In this document: positions 24,956-34,929 of the stretch, one piece after another
How the letters are laid out: the number at the start of each line of letters is the position of its first letter
Position numbering within the stretch: position 1 is the first letter of the stretch
NCBI GenBank assembly: GCA_033675265.1
Contig: JAUJYZ010000796.1
Location: 1 to 64,000 of the forward strand
Direction of reading: 5' to 3'
From: Actinostola sp. cb2023
Taxonomy: Eukaryota > Cnidaria > Anthozoa > Actiniaria > Actinostolidae
DNA: 64,000 bases
Position numbers and translations under genes: made by a program
The notes under the pieces: model-generated
The model's database searches: none
Told to the model about the DNA's origin: nothing
What the model saw: only the letters and a program-made list of their open reading frames with translations

Positions 24956-25033
24956 ATAATAAAGATTCGTTTCTTCTACGTAAAGGATTTAATATATTAA
25001 ATCCTTTACGTAGAAGAAACGAATCTTTATTAT
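24956..25033. repeat. Perfect 78-bp palindrome without spacer
   Basis: Centred between 24994 and 24995 (TTAATATATTAA). Thirty-nine bases on each side pair without a mismatch or loop, including the arm CGTTTCTTCTACGTAAAGGA. It lies in the spacer between the convergent integrase and HECT-type genes. The neighbouring 24728-24900 holds a looser inverted repeat (AATATCGTGATTTGTCAGTG against CACTGACAAAATCACAATATT). Confidence 0.9.
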
Positions 25034-27317
25034 TATTATAATTATTATCATCATCATCATTCTGTTGAGAATGTTGATGAAAAGATGTTGTTCAGTTGAG
25101 CAGCACAGGGAGAATTGAACATGCTAAAGTTGCTCATTAAATCAACTTACTGTTAAAGCAGATGTGTTACCAATTTCAGACAGGGTATTGATGAAACCAT
25201 TATCACTGTTGAGTGCTCTTGCATCATCGTCAGTCTTAACTTCCATGATCTTGATGAATGAAATGCAAAAGTGAAATAGTAATAAAATAATGTTAATTTC
25301 TATTCAGTTTTTTAGGTTTCTCACACATGATTTTTTTTTTTTTTTTTTTTTTTTGTCAACACCACAGCTGCACATAATGTGCTAATGTTATTATTTAAAA
25401 CTTTACAGCACTGAAGAACAATTAGACTTTGTCGATCGATGTAAAGTACATGTGTACAGCATCATTAATTATTCTCCCATTATTTTACCTGTCTAACACA
25501 TCCTGCCAGATCAGCGTCATAGATATCTGAGATTTCAGCATAAGATATTGCTTTGTCAACATCTTCATGCACTAGATACCAATAGCAGACTGGGGACAGC
25601 CTTGATATCCCAACGGCACATTGTGCAATGGAGTGTGCTATCATCTTCCCAATGCATCTCATAACTCCAGAAAAAAACTATTCTTGAGCTATAAGTGGGA
25701 ATGAGCCTTGTTGGTGGCCCCTCAAATAATTGCAATGACCCTTCAGCCAGTTTTGTGTATATGATAGAATAGAATTCCCTGCGTGGCCCTCCTGTGTCTA
25801 CTGCAGGTTGTTTGGAAAAGGTCACTCTGATTGGCCTGGAAGCATCGAATTTAGGATCTTTATAAATCGCGATAGCATCTTCCAGGATATCTTCCTCATC
25901 AGTATGCACTCTCTTGCACTGACCAGTTAATTGTGCCTCAAATCCGCTCAGCAGTGACGTGATATCTGAAACAAAACAAAAAAGTTGATAAGCAGGTAAA
26001 AGTGCACTTTTTAAAAAGTACACCCATTTTTGGTAGAGGCGTCTCTCTGTTTCGAAAACACAATATTAAAAACAAATATGTACCTCTTTCATCGTCTGAT
26101 GTACTGGTATTTGTGTCAAATACACTTCGGAGCAAGTCATCATCATCATCATCATCGTCAAAAAAAAACAGTGTTAACGTTACCACCTGTTGACCTGGAA
26201 TTGAAAAATGAATGGCATGAATGTTTTTGTCAGACTACAGTACATGACGACATATATAATTAGAAATGTTGAAGTCGTTTTCAGACATAATGGTATTCTG
26301 GATTGGAAACAGTGAGAGATTTGATATTGAGCGTTGAAAATGTTGTGACCCTCCTCTAGCGATGGGATTGGAATTTCCTTACCCTCCCCGTGGGCTTGGC
26401 CTAAAATACCATGACCCCCCCTCAGCACAGAAAAGGGACCTGTCATTATTTATCGCCTGGTTTTCGGACTGAGGTTTTGGAAATAACCTAATTAATAGCA
26501 TTTGATCTCCCCCTGAAACTCTGCCGTGTAAACTGAAGTACAATTATTGAATCATTACTAACCTACTACCCCTAAAATTACATTTGCTGCTTTGTTAATA
26601 TCTCCAGACGAACGTAAAAGAGCATTCTCCATTTCATGTTCGCTGGCATCTGGGAAAAGATGCCTCAACTCTTGCAGCTTTTCTGAAACATGAAGTATAT
26701 TAAAACAAGAATGAAATATTAAACTAACAATAATAATAACTAGTCATAGTTGACTATGTAAAACTGACTGGGAACTATAAATTAATCTGAAAAGTTAATA
26801 TGTGTTTATAAATACGTGTTTTATATACATTTCTGTTCATCATTGAAGGCGCAGGTTTCATCAATATTCTAATTCAATCTCTTATATGAAAATCATTGAT
26901 TGATTACAAACGAGTACAACTAATTAAACCTTATAATTTAGCTAAAGAATTTCATCAGGGAACTATTTCAGAAAATAGTGCAAAACCTTTGGCATCGCAG
27001 CGTGACTAAAACATTGTTTGCATGGTCATTCGTTGCATGACTCGGCAAATTGGCATGCATGCGTAATTAGATTAACTTCGATATTCATGTGAAGTAGATT
27101 TTCTCTTCTATATTTACGATACTCGCGTATGCAAGTGTACATATAGCCAAAAACTAAAGTACAATTGTTGATAAACATCTGCGATGCATTTAATTTTCAC
27201 TACAAAATTCGTGTATTCTTGGGCTTTTTGAAAAACATACGGAGAACACGTGACGACATTTAAATGTAAGACATTAGTCCTTTAAATTAGGTTTTCGTAG
27301 TTTTTCCAGGTCAAATC

Positions 27318-27469
27318 ACAGGCAACCCAAGCTCGATACGTTTGTAAGGGAATGTACGGGGATTTACAATATGCCGTATTCCATTTATTAAAGATTTCCA
27401 AATAAAATACGGCATATTGTAAATCCCCATACATTCCCTTACAAACGTATCGAGCTTGGGTTGCCTGTG
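27318..27469. repeat. Hairpin MITE
   Basis: Arms of about 62 bp (CACAGGCAACCCAAGCTCGA...) are separated by a spacer of roughly 30 bp, with only one or two mismatches. CAAAT stands near both outer borders (27312 and 27472), a possible target duplication. It sits in an intron of the HECT-type gene. Confidence 0.8.
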
Positions 27470-27621
27470 GCCAAATCTTGCCAAATGGTTACTAGCTTGC
27501 ACCCTGGGCATCCCATAATTACTTGGGCTTCCTGTGGAAGGCCCAAGTCTAAGATTACAGACGGTTTTTCCTCGTCATGTTTCTACGCCAAATCTGCAAG
27601 TGGTCACCATAGCGCATGCGC

Positions 27622-27652
<31 letters not shown>

Positions 27653-27895
27653 TGAGTATACAGAAGTTGTGGTCAGCAGCTTATCAACGAAATTCAAGAT
27701 GGCAGACGTACGTAACGATAAATCAAATCACCAGCAGCATTCAAAAAGGATTTTGCCGTGCTCCCTTGCTCGAGCCAGTCGAGTCGTTCATTAATACTGC
27801 TTAGTAAATATGCAAATATCCTATAGAATACTTTTTGGCCTTGCAATTCTGTCTGAAAGTGTATTTCTAACAGATGTCTGTGGCTTAGTAAGAAC

Positions 27896-28617
27896 CATGC
27901 TCGAGGATCCAGCGGTTTTTTGTCCGCGCTCCGAAGTCACCGGCCGAAGCAACCCGCTGGATAAATTACCTACTAGTACGAGTTCTAGGGCGTGATACGC
28001 TCTCAAACGGATTTAGTATAGCTCGCATTTCAGACCCTAAAGAAATGTCAAAAATGAAGTGACAACTGAAGTCCAGATTGTTCATAATGATATATACGCT
28101 GAAAACTCCGTATTCCGTACTCGTGGTGCGTATTCTTTCAGTTGGCGGTACTTATAGCTTCCAATCGTTTCTGGCCTCCCAATTCAAACAACACATTTAC
28201 CAGCGCTAAGGATCGGATATCACAAGCAAAAATATCAAGCTTTTGCCATATCCTGTCGGTAGCTGTGCAAAATATCATTCCCCCTTTTTTTTAAACGATA
28301 ATTAAACGCTTCGAGAACCATGAAGGTCCAAGAACTGTTCTGGCTTTAGGAAATTGATCCCGGGGAAAAACTAGAGTACGTGATCGATCGCATCACGCAA
28401 ATCCATTTCTTTAAAACATCCGTCAACATGGACGCTATCTTTGAAAATTATGGTCGAGTTTTGATTGGCCCCTCTTTTTTACCCTCAAAAAGAGGGCCAA
28501 TCAAAATCAAGATTCGTATCACGCCACAGAACTCGTACTAGCAGGTAATTTATCCAGCGGGTTGTTTCGGCCGGTGACTTCGGAGCGCAGACAAAAACCG
28601 CTGGATCCTCGAGCATG
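27896..28617. mobile_element. Mutator-type MITE with 9-bp target duplication
   Basis: Terminal inverted repeats of about 105 bp begin CATGCTCGAGGATCCAGCGG. AGTAAGAAC is duplicated exactly at 27887-27895 and 28618-28626. Long TIRs with an 8-10 bp duplication are the hallmark of Mutator-like (MULE) mobilisation. There is no coding sequence. A smaller internal hairpin, TTGGCCCTCTTTTT-type, lies near 28455-28505. Confidence 0.88.
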
Positions 28618-28626
28618 AGTAAGAAC

Positions 28627-29317
28627 TCGATCGTAATTTTATTGAGTTTGTGAAATCGTTTCTTGCAAGGTAATCGAAATGTGTTACGCCATGCAGCTGT
28701 CAGCTAGGAGTGTGAGCGTTGAAGCTAATTACGTATGTATGCTCTACTGAGTCACGCAATGAGTGACTTAAATTCTGCAAGTAATTCATGTATAGGCTGC
28801 GACGTGTTTGATGTACTTGATGACGTCCCACCCTCACAACTTGTTTGATGCTGTCGCATCGCCCATTTCTATGGGCATGTTGCAATTCACGCAGTTGACT
28901 TAGGTGATGCCGATGGGTGGTCCTAAGGAGAAACACGTCAGGTGCAATACAGTATAGGAAGTATATAATCATATAAGGACCTTGTGGGGATTTTGTTCTC
29001 TCGGCGGTCCATCCTATTTTTAAAAGGCTAAAAGGACCTGACTTCACATAAGTGATACCGAATCACGGATTTATTGACTAGTATAAGGTACATATTTTAT
29101 TTTCATTGTTTTGTACACGACCCCACAAGCTTTTCAGCTTTAATATTGTATTGTATTGTACGACGAGTACTAGTACCCCTGTACTTTTTACATGGGAGTG
29201 AATTTTTTATTTGTCCAGTTGTATTTTTACAGGCAATAAAACAAAATACATAAGCTTAAAGGGACAACAATAATATGGATGAAGCAATCGTATAAACTAA
29301 CACTAACAGTGTATAAC
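28627..29317. other. Intron spacer of the HECT-type gene
   Basis: No supported gene. A 115-codon minus-strand frame (28700-29047) has no recognisable domain, and I do not count it. Confidence 0.4.
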
Positions 29318-30214
29318 TTAACCTTTTACATGTAAGCTTAATAACTTAAGTAAAATTACCTTCTTCGCATTATTCTGCTGGACACCAAGAGGAATATCCT
29401 TTTGAAGGGGCCGAAGATAGGCCTTCGCTTGTCCTAAAGTGCTCTTCAGGAACTCCACAGAGTTGCCTCTGGATGAACACTGCGGAACCTCAATCAGTGA
29501 CTTACTATTTCCTCCACCATCTGATCTCAAAATTTCATAGCCACCGGCGTCTATGATGGCGGGAAAAGCTTCACAAATTTTCTCATGCACGTGGTGTGCA
29601 GAGCCGTCTTTGTTAAATACTAATTTTTTTTCGCCAAGGCCGGCCAAACTTAGAGAAATCCTCTCGGTGGCAGGAGGCGGGTTGACCTGGTTCGTCCTGG
29701 ACAGGCAAACGAACGCCTTGGTGAAGGTAGTTTGGACGTAGTACGGCGCTTGTCCTCGTCGACCACGAGAAGCCCTCGAAGTGAGTGCACCACATCTTGA
29801 ATTTGAAGCTACGGCCGGACGAAAGCCACCGAACCGAACAAACGCCTGTGTTTGGTGATGGCAGTTAGGCTACGCCCGGATGGTGTGATTGCCGAGTTCG
29901 ATGGTACGGCAGACGATGAACCTAGTGGCACTGTAGAACTAGAACTAGAACTCACTGAAGCATTCAAACTCGAAGCTGATCCTGAGCCGGCTGAGGCTGA
30001 ACGGGCTGCTGAACCATGCGGCTGTGCAGGCGTCTGAGCGGGGAGGGGCTGAGATTGTAAAGGCACAGTGTTGGCGGGTGAAATGGTGAGCCTCTCTGCT
30101 GCAGATAAGAGCCTTTCTGCACATTCACGTAAAATATTCTCCACGCTAGAAATTTTTCAATTTCGCAATGGCAGATGCTACAGAAATGGAATAATTATGA
30201 TCTGCATCAGGATT

Positions 30215-30562
30215 GTGCAAGGTATTGTGGGATTGGAGATCGGACGAGAGGGCCTAGGGAATAGACAAGGAACTCCTGTACGATAATTCGAAAAATTTGA
30301 AAGTTGAAGAATTTGAAAGTCGAAGATTTTGAAATTCGAAGAATTTGAAATTCGAAGAATTTGAAAGTCGAAGAATTTGAAAGTCAAAGAATTTGAAATT
30401 CGAAGAATTTGAAAGTCAAAGAATTTGAAATTCGAAGAATTTGCGGTTTGCAGCAAACGTCAATTGGCGAATTGAGGTGATTGTCAAATACAGACATTGT
30501 GAAAAATACAACAATTTATTGAATTTAACACTTTCGAATTTTGACCCATATCACGCGCCATA
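30215..30562 (-). repeat. Right terminal inverted repeat with expanded minisatellite
   Basis: Mirror of 16037-16305. At about 30287-30442 the GAATTTGAAATTCGAA-type units (15-16 bp, alternating with GAATTTGAAAGTCGAA) are several times more numerous than in the left repeat. The two ends have diverged in copy number, not in the outermost bases. Confidence 0.85.
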
Positions 30563-31632
30563 GGTATTGGCATTAGCATCCACTTTTCAGATCAACATGC
30601 CAACTACTATACTGCGTGGCAATATGTGACCAAAGAGGACGAGAATGCGCTTCATAGCCCTGACCATCCAGATCTGTCGTCAGCATTACCACAAACCAAT
30701 GTTGCTTCTACAGCAACCCATACACGGCGACGCAGAGCAACATCCATGCGTGCGGCCTCAACTCAACAAGAAAGAGTTCAAAAATCACGGCGGTGAACAA
30801 GAATGACGTCCTTTGAGATTTCCCAACTGACAATAAAGAAAGGAATAAAGACCAAGTTGGAGCTATTTGCCTTAGCGCAAGAGCAAAAGGAAGCAGGGAA
30901 AACCGATGTTGCAGAGTTCATAATAAACAGGGGGCCCAAAGTAATTGCAGAAGTTTTATATACAGCATGGGAGATCGAGAAAGCACAAGAAACATTGCAA
31001 CGAAGTAAAAAAACATGAATTGAGATTCTTCAGGAGTTCAAACAGTGCCCTTGTGTTGATGGTTGCCATAGGCAATGGCTAGTAAACGCAAAGCAATTAC
31101 TGCTAAATAATGGGGTGGCAGTTAATGTATTCCAGAAATCCGTCCTTTAGCTGCTGACAAAAGGAAGGGGGAAATATCGTAATATTCTTATCGTGGGACC
31201 AGCTGACTGTGGCAAAACCTTCCTCTTAAATCCACTAACGAGAATTTACGAGACATTTTGCAATCTGCTACCACAAGTTTCGCATGGGTTGGAGCCGAGA
31301 AGGCGGAATGTGTATTTCTTAATGACTTCCGTTGGAACTCCACGTTAATCCAGTGGCATGACATGTTGTTAATGCTAGAAGGAGAGCCAGTTCATCTGCC
31401 AGCGCCAAAGTCGCACTATTGTAAGGATCTTGTTTTTGACAATGATACCCCCATTTTTGCAACTGGGAAGCATCCCTTAATTTATATAAAGAATGATGTT
31501 GTTGATGAGAGAGAAACAGAGATGATGTCTGTACGATGGGTTATTTATAACTTCAATAAGCAAATCCCACGTAACTCACAAATCCAGTTGCAACCATGTG
31601 GATCTTGCTTTGCAAGTCTAATTTTGGACTGA
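30563..31632 (+). pseudogene. Rep-like HUH/SF3 helicase, C-terminal part
   Basis: Resumes after the transposon with ISIHFSDQ and the tyrosine motif III region, YYTAWQYVTKED. A linker with an RRRR cluster follows. An in-frame TGA near 30794 leads to a predicted helical segment (30803-31018), another TGA near 31016, and a TAG near 31149. The SF3 helicase then begins: Walker A GPADCGKTFLLNPL at about 31198, a frameshift near 31260, Walker B CVFLNDFRW at about 31309, and motif C PIFATGKHPL at about 31450. It ends at TGA 31632. Domain order and motifs match CRESS-DNA virus Rep proteins: nicking and joining of the origin plus 3'-5' unwinding. At least three stops and several frameshifts make it a fossil. 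Confidence 0.78.
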
Positions 31633-31713
31633 GTTTATATTAGATTACAGTTGTTGTTGTTGCGGTGTATCCTTTGAAATGAGTGACATGCTGACGGTTT
31701 ACGCTGTACAATT

Positions 31714-31739
31714 GTGTACATTATAATATTACTGTACAC
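31714..31739 (+). promoter_or_regulatory. Candidate rolling-circle origin hairpin
   Basis: GTGTACA (31714-31720) and TGTACAC (31733-31739) form a perfect 7-bp stem around a 12-nt loop. The loop's last nine bases are TAATATTAC (31724-31732). That nonanucleotide in the loop of a hairpin is the nicking site of geminivirus/circovirus-type replicons. It lies 82 bp after the stop of the Rep relic. Chance occurrence of the nonamer is possible in AT-rich DNA. Its placement in a perfect stem beside Rep makes chance less likely. Confidence 0.6.
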
Positions 31740-32057
31740 TTATATGTTACTAAAGTTATGTTAGTGTAAATCTATGTTACACATAATGAACCCATAACAT
31801 TATGAAATACCTCATTGGTATCGTAATAAGCTTCTATACTTTCTAGACTCTATATATGCCGTTAAATCGTAAAGGCTTAGGGGAATTTTATTAAACTATC
31901 TATGTTTATCGTTAACGGTTTACGGAAGTCGCGTAGTATATCATGTCGTCATAACCGGAAACCGATTTGTTTAAAGCCATTATAAGACATATTAGACATG
32001 TATGATCATTTAATGAAGAGAACAATAAATTCTTTACACTTTCACATTGTCACTGCA
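31740..32057. other. Spacer between Rep relic and Tc1 relic
   Basis: No gene recognised. AT-rich, with repeated TATGTTAC/GTTACACATAA motifs just after the hairpin. Confidence 0.4.
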
Positions 32058-33162
32058 TTAGTATTTGAGACGCCGTCCCTTGTTCCGTATTACTTCATCG
32101 ATTCTCTTGTTCATACTTAAAATGATTCGGTCAATAACTTCACGATCAGTACTTAGAAAAATTATTTTGACTCGCTGTGCAAATTCTGACTTTGTTTCAT
32201 ACGTTATGTCTTTCTCTATAGCATTGAGCCTCAAATCTTCCTTTACTATATGAAACATATTTTTTATGGGGTTCAAATCTGGACTACGAGGGGGAATATC
32301 AAATTTAACGGCTTTAACAGTAGATAAGGCTGCCTTAGCTTTAACGCTATTTTGAGAAGGATGCCCGTCCTGAAGAAACCGTCTTTCTCTCCCTTTTCTT
32401 GATTTCCTAAAAGCTTTAGGAAAATGTTCTAGTACAAAGTCCTTGAAGAATTCGCCGTTTAAATCCTCTTATTCTTCACACATGACCACTCCCTCTTCAT
32501 ATGATATGGCCACCATAAACTTCACTACTCGCCCTCCAGATCCCACGTGTGCTCCCTTCGCAGTACAGTACTGTGATAACCCTTCACTCGGCTTTCGCCA
32601 TATTCTAGCTCTAGGAGCTCTGGCTTGACCAAGCGGATTAAATTTATGATAAAAGCTGACTCCGTCTAGATAAAAACTGATCCCACGAGTCCATAGATCA
32701 CGAGTATGGTTCCTTTTCACATGTCTTGCAAATACCAACCTTCTCTTGATATCTTTAGTGGTTAAAATTCCCTGTTTTCGGGCTTGTAGAAAGCCATATC
32801 CCATTCGTTTGAGATGTTTCTGTACAGTTCTCACATGAATATATTTTTGATGTAGTCCCAGTTCGGTCATTACCCTCTTTGCACTGAAATTGCCACCTTC
32901 TGTATGTCGTAATGTTTCAATTACTCTTTTGATTCTTCTTTCGTGGCGCACGCATAATTTTCTTGGTCTACCTTTTGAAGTTCCTTTTTTCTTTACTATT
33001 TTCTGGCTTAACACTTCTAAAAACTGTTGCCCGTGGTACTTTACAATTTTTGACAATCTCCTGAACAGTTAGTTTACCTTCCTCTTTCATTAACTGCATG
33101 TTTTTCCACGCCATTTTCACCATTTTCGAACGTCTCGCGCACTTTAAAACACATATTGCCAT
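32058..33162 (-). pseudogene. Tc1/mariner-type transposase
   Basis: An N-terminal helix-turn-helix (KLTVQEIVKNCKVPRATVF) is in one frame. A frameshift near 33040 leads to a second HTH (FSAKRVMTELGLHQKYI). The catalytic block follows: FYLDGVSF (first Asp), an in-frame TAA at about 32470, FLQDGHPSQNS (second Asp) and PPRSPDLNPIKNMF, where the family norm NPIE has Lys in place of the catalytic acid. It ends at 32058. I could not find terminal repeats. The stop, the frameshift and the altered third residue all indicate an inactive copy. Confidence 0.85.
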
Positions 33163-33287
33163 TGTGACATCAAATTATGCCTTTGTTTGAAAACGTTAAC
33201 TGAACATAAGAAAACAATGTCTTTCCAGCATATATTATAAGTAAATCGGCCTTCATTTTTCGCATTTTGATGACCACGTCTATTCAG

Positions 33288-33597
33288 ACAATTAGCGAAA
33301 AATTTCCTTGATTCCCTCTCAACACAGGAAGCCCAAATGCATATGATGCAGAAATGAACTTTCAACCCCCCTCCCTCCCCATGGCAATGTTGAATGTACG
33401 AATGCCCGTGTTTCACCAATTAGTAGGGGCAACAACATTGTTTTAGGGGAAGGGGGTTTCTTATATCTAAGAATAATATTATTGTAAAAAAATTTCAAAT
33501 AAATAATTCAGTGTGGATACAAAGTAAGCATTAGGGTATCATTCTTTTATTCGCCGATTGTCTGAAAGGTGAAATACGTATTTCGCGCACTTACATA
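33288..33597. repeat. Direct repeat R, right copy
   Basis: Same orientation and sequence as 15159-15460 apart from scattered substitutions and a longer C-rich stretch near 33368. Its right edge abuts the upstream half of the split reverse transcriptase. Confidence 0.85.
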
Positions 33598-33990
33598 CCA
33601 TTACAAATCACTTTCGCACACGCACCAACATACAACACTCTCATCCACTTTCGAAAACCCTCCACAAAACCCAACTTACCCAACACTATCCAAAAAACCC
33701 CGGTCTACTCTATCGAACGCTTTTTCCTGGTCCAATGACACCACCACCCCACCCTCCCCAGTTTGATCAATATGTTCCAGTACATCTCTCATCAAATTTA
33801 AATTCTCGCTAATTGCCCTATCAAAACCTTGATATAATTACCCTTCCCATGACACTTATTCATATTAAAAAAGAAACGAGTTGGTTTCTCTCCCTCCTCA
33901 ATCCATTTCACTCTACTCCTCACTTTCACTCCCTCACATCCACGCTCAACCAACCCTTTTAAGCATACCATGCACGATTTGGGATGAATG
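33598..33990 (-). pseudogene. Non-LTR retrotransposon reverse transcriptase, N-terminal part
   Basis: The minus strand reads RVKWIEEGEKPTRFFFNMNK near 33900, then DQEKAFDRVD (RT domain 3, catalytic Asp) near 33730 and KVICNG near 33600. These precede the RQGCPLSP and YADDT motifs found at 14690-15158. Several frameshifts are present. The break between the halves lies a few residues before RQGCPLSP. Confidence 0.75.
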
Positions 33991-34133
33991 TATCACCCGA
34001 ATGAAATTGTTACGCGTCACACGACGTAACAAGTAACATGTGAATTAGAAGTGTGAAAACATGTACTGGGATTCCTGTGGTAGTTAGTTCTTTATTCTTT
34101 CAAATATTATTGTGTAACTCAGGGTTCTGCATG

Positions 34134-34535
34134 CGGTAACACAGCGTAACAACCAGTAACAAGGAGTAACAAGCGGTAACAACGGGTAACAAGCAGTAAC
34201 AACCAGTAACAACAGGTAACAACCAGTAACAACGGGTAACAACCAGTAACAACGGGTAACAACCAGTAACAAGCAGTAACAATGGGTAACAACCAGTAAC
34301 AAGCAGTAACAACGGGTAACAAACAGTAAAAAGCAGTAACAACCAGTAACAAACAGTAACAAGCAGTAACAAGCAGTAACAACGGGTAACAACCAGTAAC
34401 AAGCAGTAACAACGGGTAACAAGCAGTAACAACCAGTAACAACCAGTAACAACCAGTAACAACCAGTAACAACCAGTAACAACCAGTAACAACCAGTAAC
34501 AACCAGTAACAACCAGTAACAACCAGTAACAACTA
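34134..34535. repeat. 10-bp minisatellite
   Basis: About forty tandem copies of a 10-bp unit, AACAACCAGT (variants AACAAGCAGT and AACAACGGGT). The right half (34430-34530) is homogeneous CCAGT; the left half mixes three variants. The 10-bp period opens all three minus-strand frames into repetitive Leu/Val/Tyr/Cys ORFs, which are artefacts. Confidence 0.95.
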
Positions 34536-34929
34536 GTCCAGTCATTTTACGAAAAAAAGTAGGTCAACCTGCCACTAATTGCAACAGAAGATTTTCTGCA
34601 TTATATAGTCCGGAATACCGTCTAGAATAACATACTAAAAGTTTCCCAAAATCTACGCACGGGAACATCCTCAAAATCGACTTTATTTGAGGTCCAGTAT
34701 TTCATTGACATGAAAACGAGGCTCTGAACCGGAAGTTGTTTTATTATGCCTTTGAATGGTTTGTATTTGCCTGAAAGCACCTGTAATTGTGATTGAGGTA
34801 GTGTCTAAGTAAGCTGACAGGGAAACATGCAGGAGGGGGTGCTGACAATAAAAGGGGGGGGGGGGGGGAGGGGGGATGGTAGTGACAAGGTGCGGCACGT
34901 GTATAAGCCTACTTATATAAAATGTGTTA

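Larger units (their letters stand above)
25155..30144 (-). pseudogene. CUE/HECT E3-ligase-like cargo gene of the 14.5-kb element
   Basis: Exon 1 (30144-29360, ATG 30144) has a Ser/Ala/Pro-rich region, a frameshift near 29830 and then LSLAGLGEKKLVFNKDG. The donor is AAG|GTAATT. The next exon (about 26681-26573) is a CUE-like ubiquitin-binding segment, ELRHLFPDASEHEMENALL. Another (about 26198-26086) holds an Asp run. The following exon (about 25967-25493) starts the HECT N-lobe: RVTFSKQPAVDTGGPRREFY, then FEGPPTRLIPTYSSRIVF. A 1-nt frameshift lies in a T run near 25683, then GKMIAHSIAQC. A last piece (about 25255-25155) reads EVKTDDDARALNSDNGF. The HECT C-lobe with the catalytic Cys is not seen. 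HECT proteins transfer ubiquitin through that Cys, so this copy cannot do so. Confidence 0.7.
16037..30562. mobile_element. 14.5-kb IS3EU-like DNA transposon
   Basis: The ends are TATGACGCGTGATATGGGTC on the left and its near-identical reverse complement on the right, with a perfect 6-bp duplication GGTATT at 16031-16036 and 30563-30568. It carries two convergent spliced genes: an integrase-core (DDE) gene on plus (16324-24588) and a CUE/HECT-type gene on minus (30144 to about 25155). From memory, HTH plus integrase-core proteins of this type belong to the eukaryotic IS3-like (IS3EU) group. The element is inserted inside the Rep relic. It contains a Harbinger element, a TTAA foldback, a Mutator-type MITE and perfect palindromes. 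Both genes carry breaks, so this copy is probably dead. Confidence 0.85.

Noticed and set aside
26002..26263. His/Ser-run proteins on plus
   Set aside because: They are the antisense of the Asp run in an exon of the HECT-type gene.
28700..29047. 115-codon minus-strand gene
   Set aside because: No domain, no splice context and biased composition; it lies in an intron of the HECT-type gene.
15159..33597. Ordinary LTR retrotransposon with 305-bp LTRs
   Set aside because: No gag, protease or LTR-type RT lies between the repeats, no primer-binding site was recognised, and the interior is explained by other elements.
34084..34545. CRISPR-like array or repetitive secreted protein
   Set aside because: Units are 10 bp with no unique spacers; all three frames are open because of the period.
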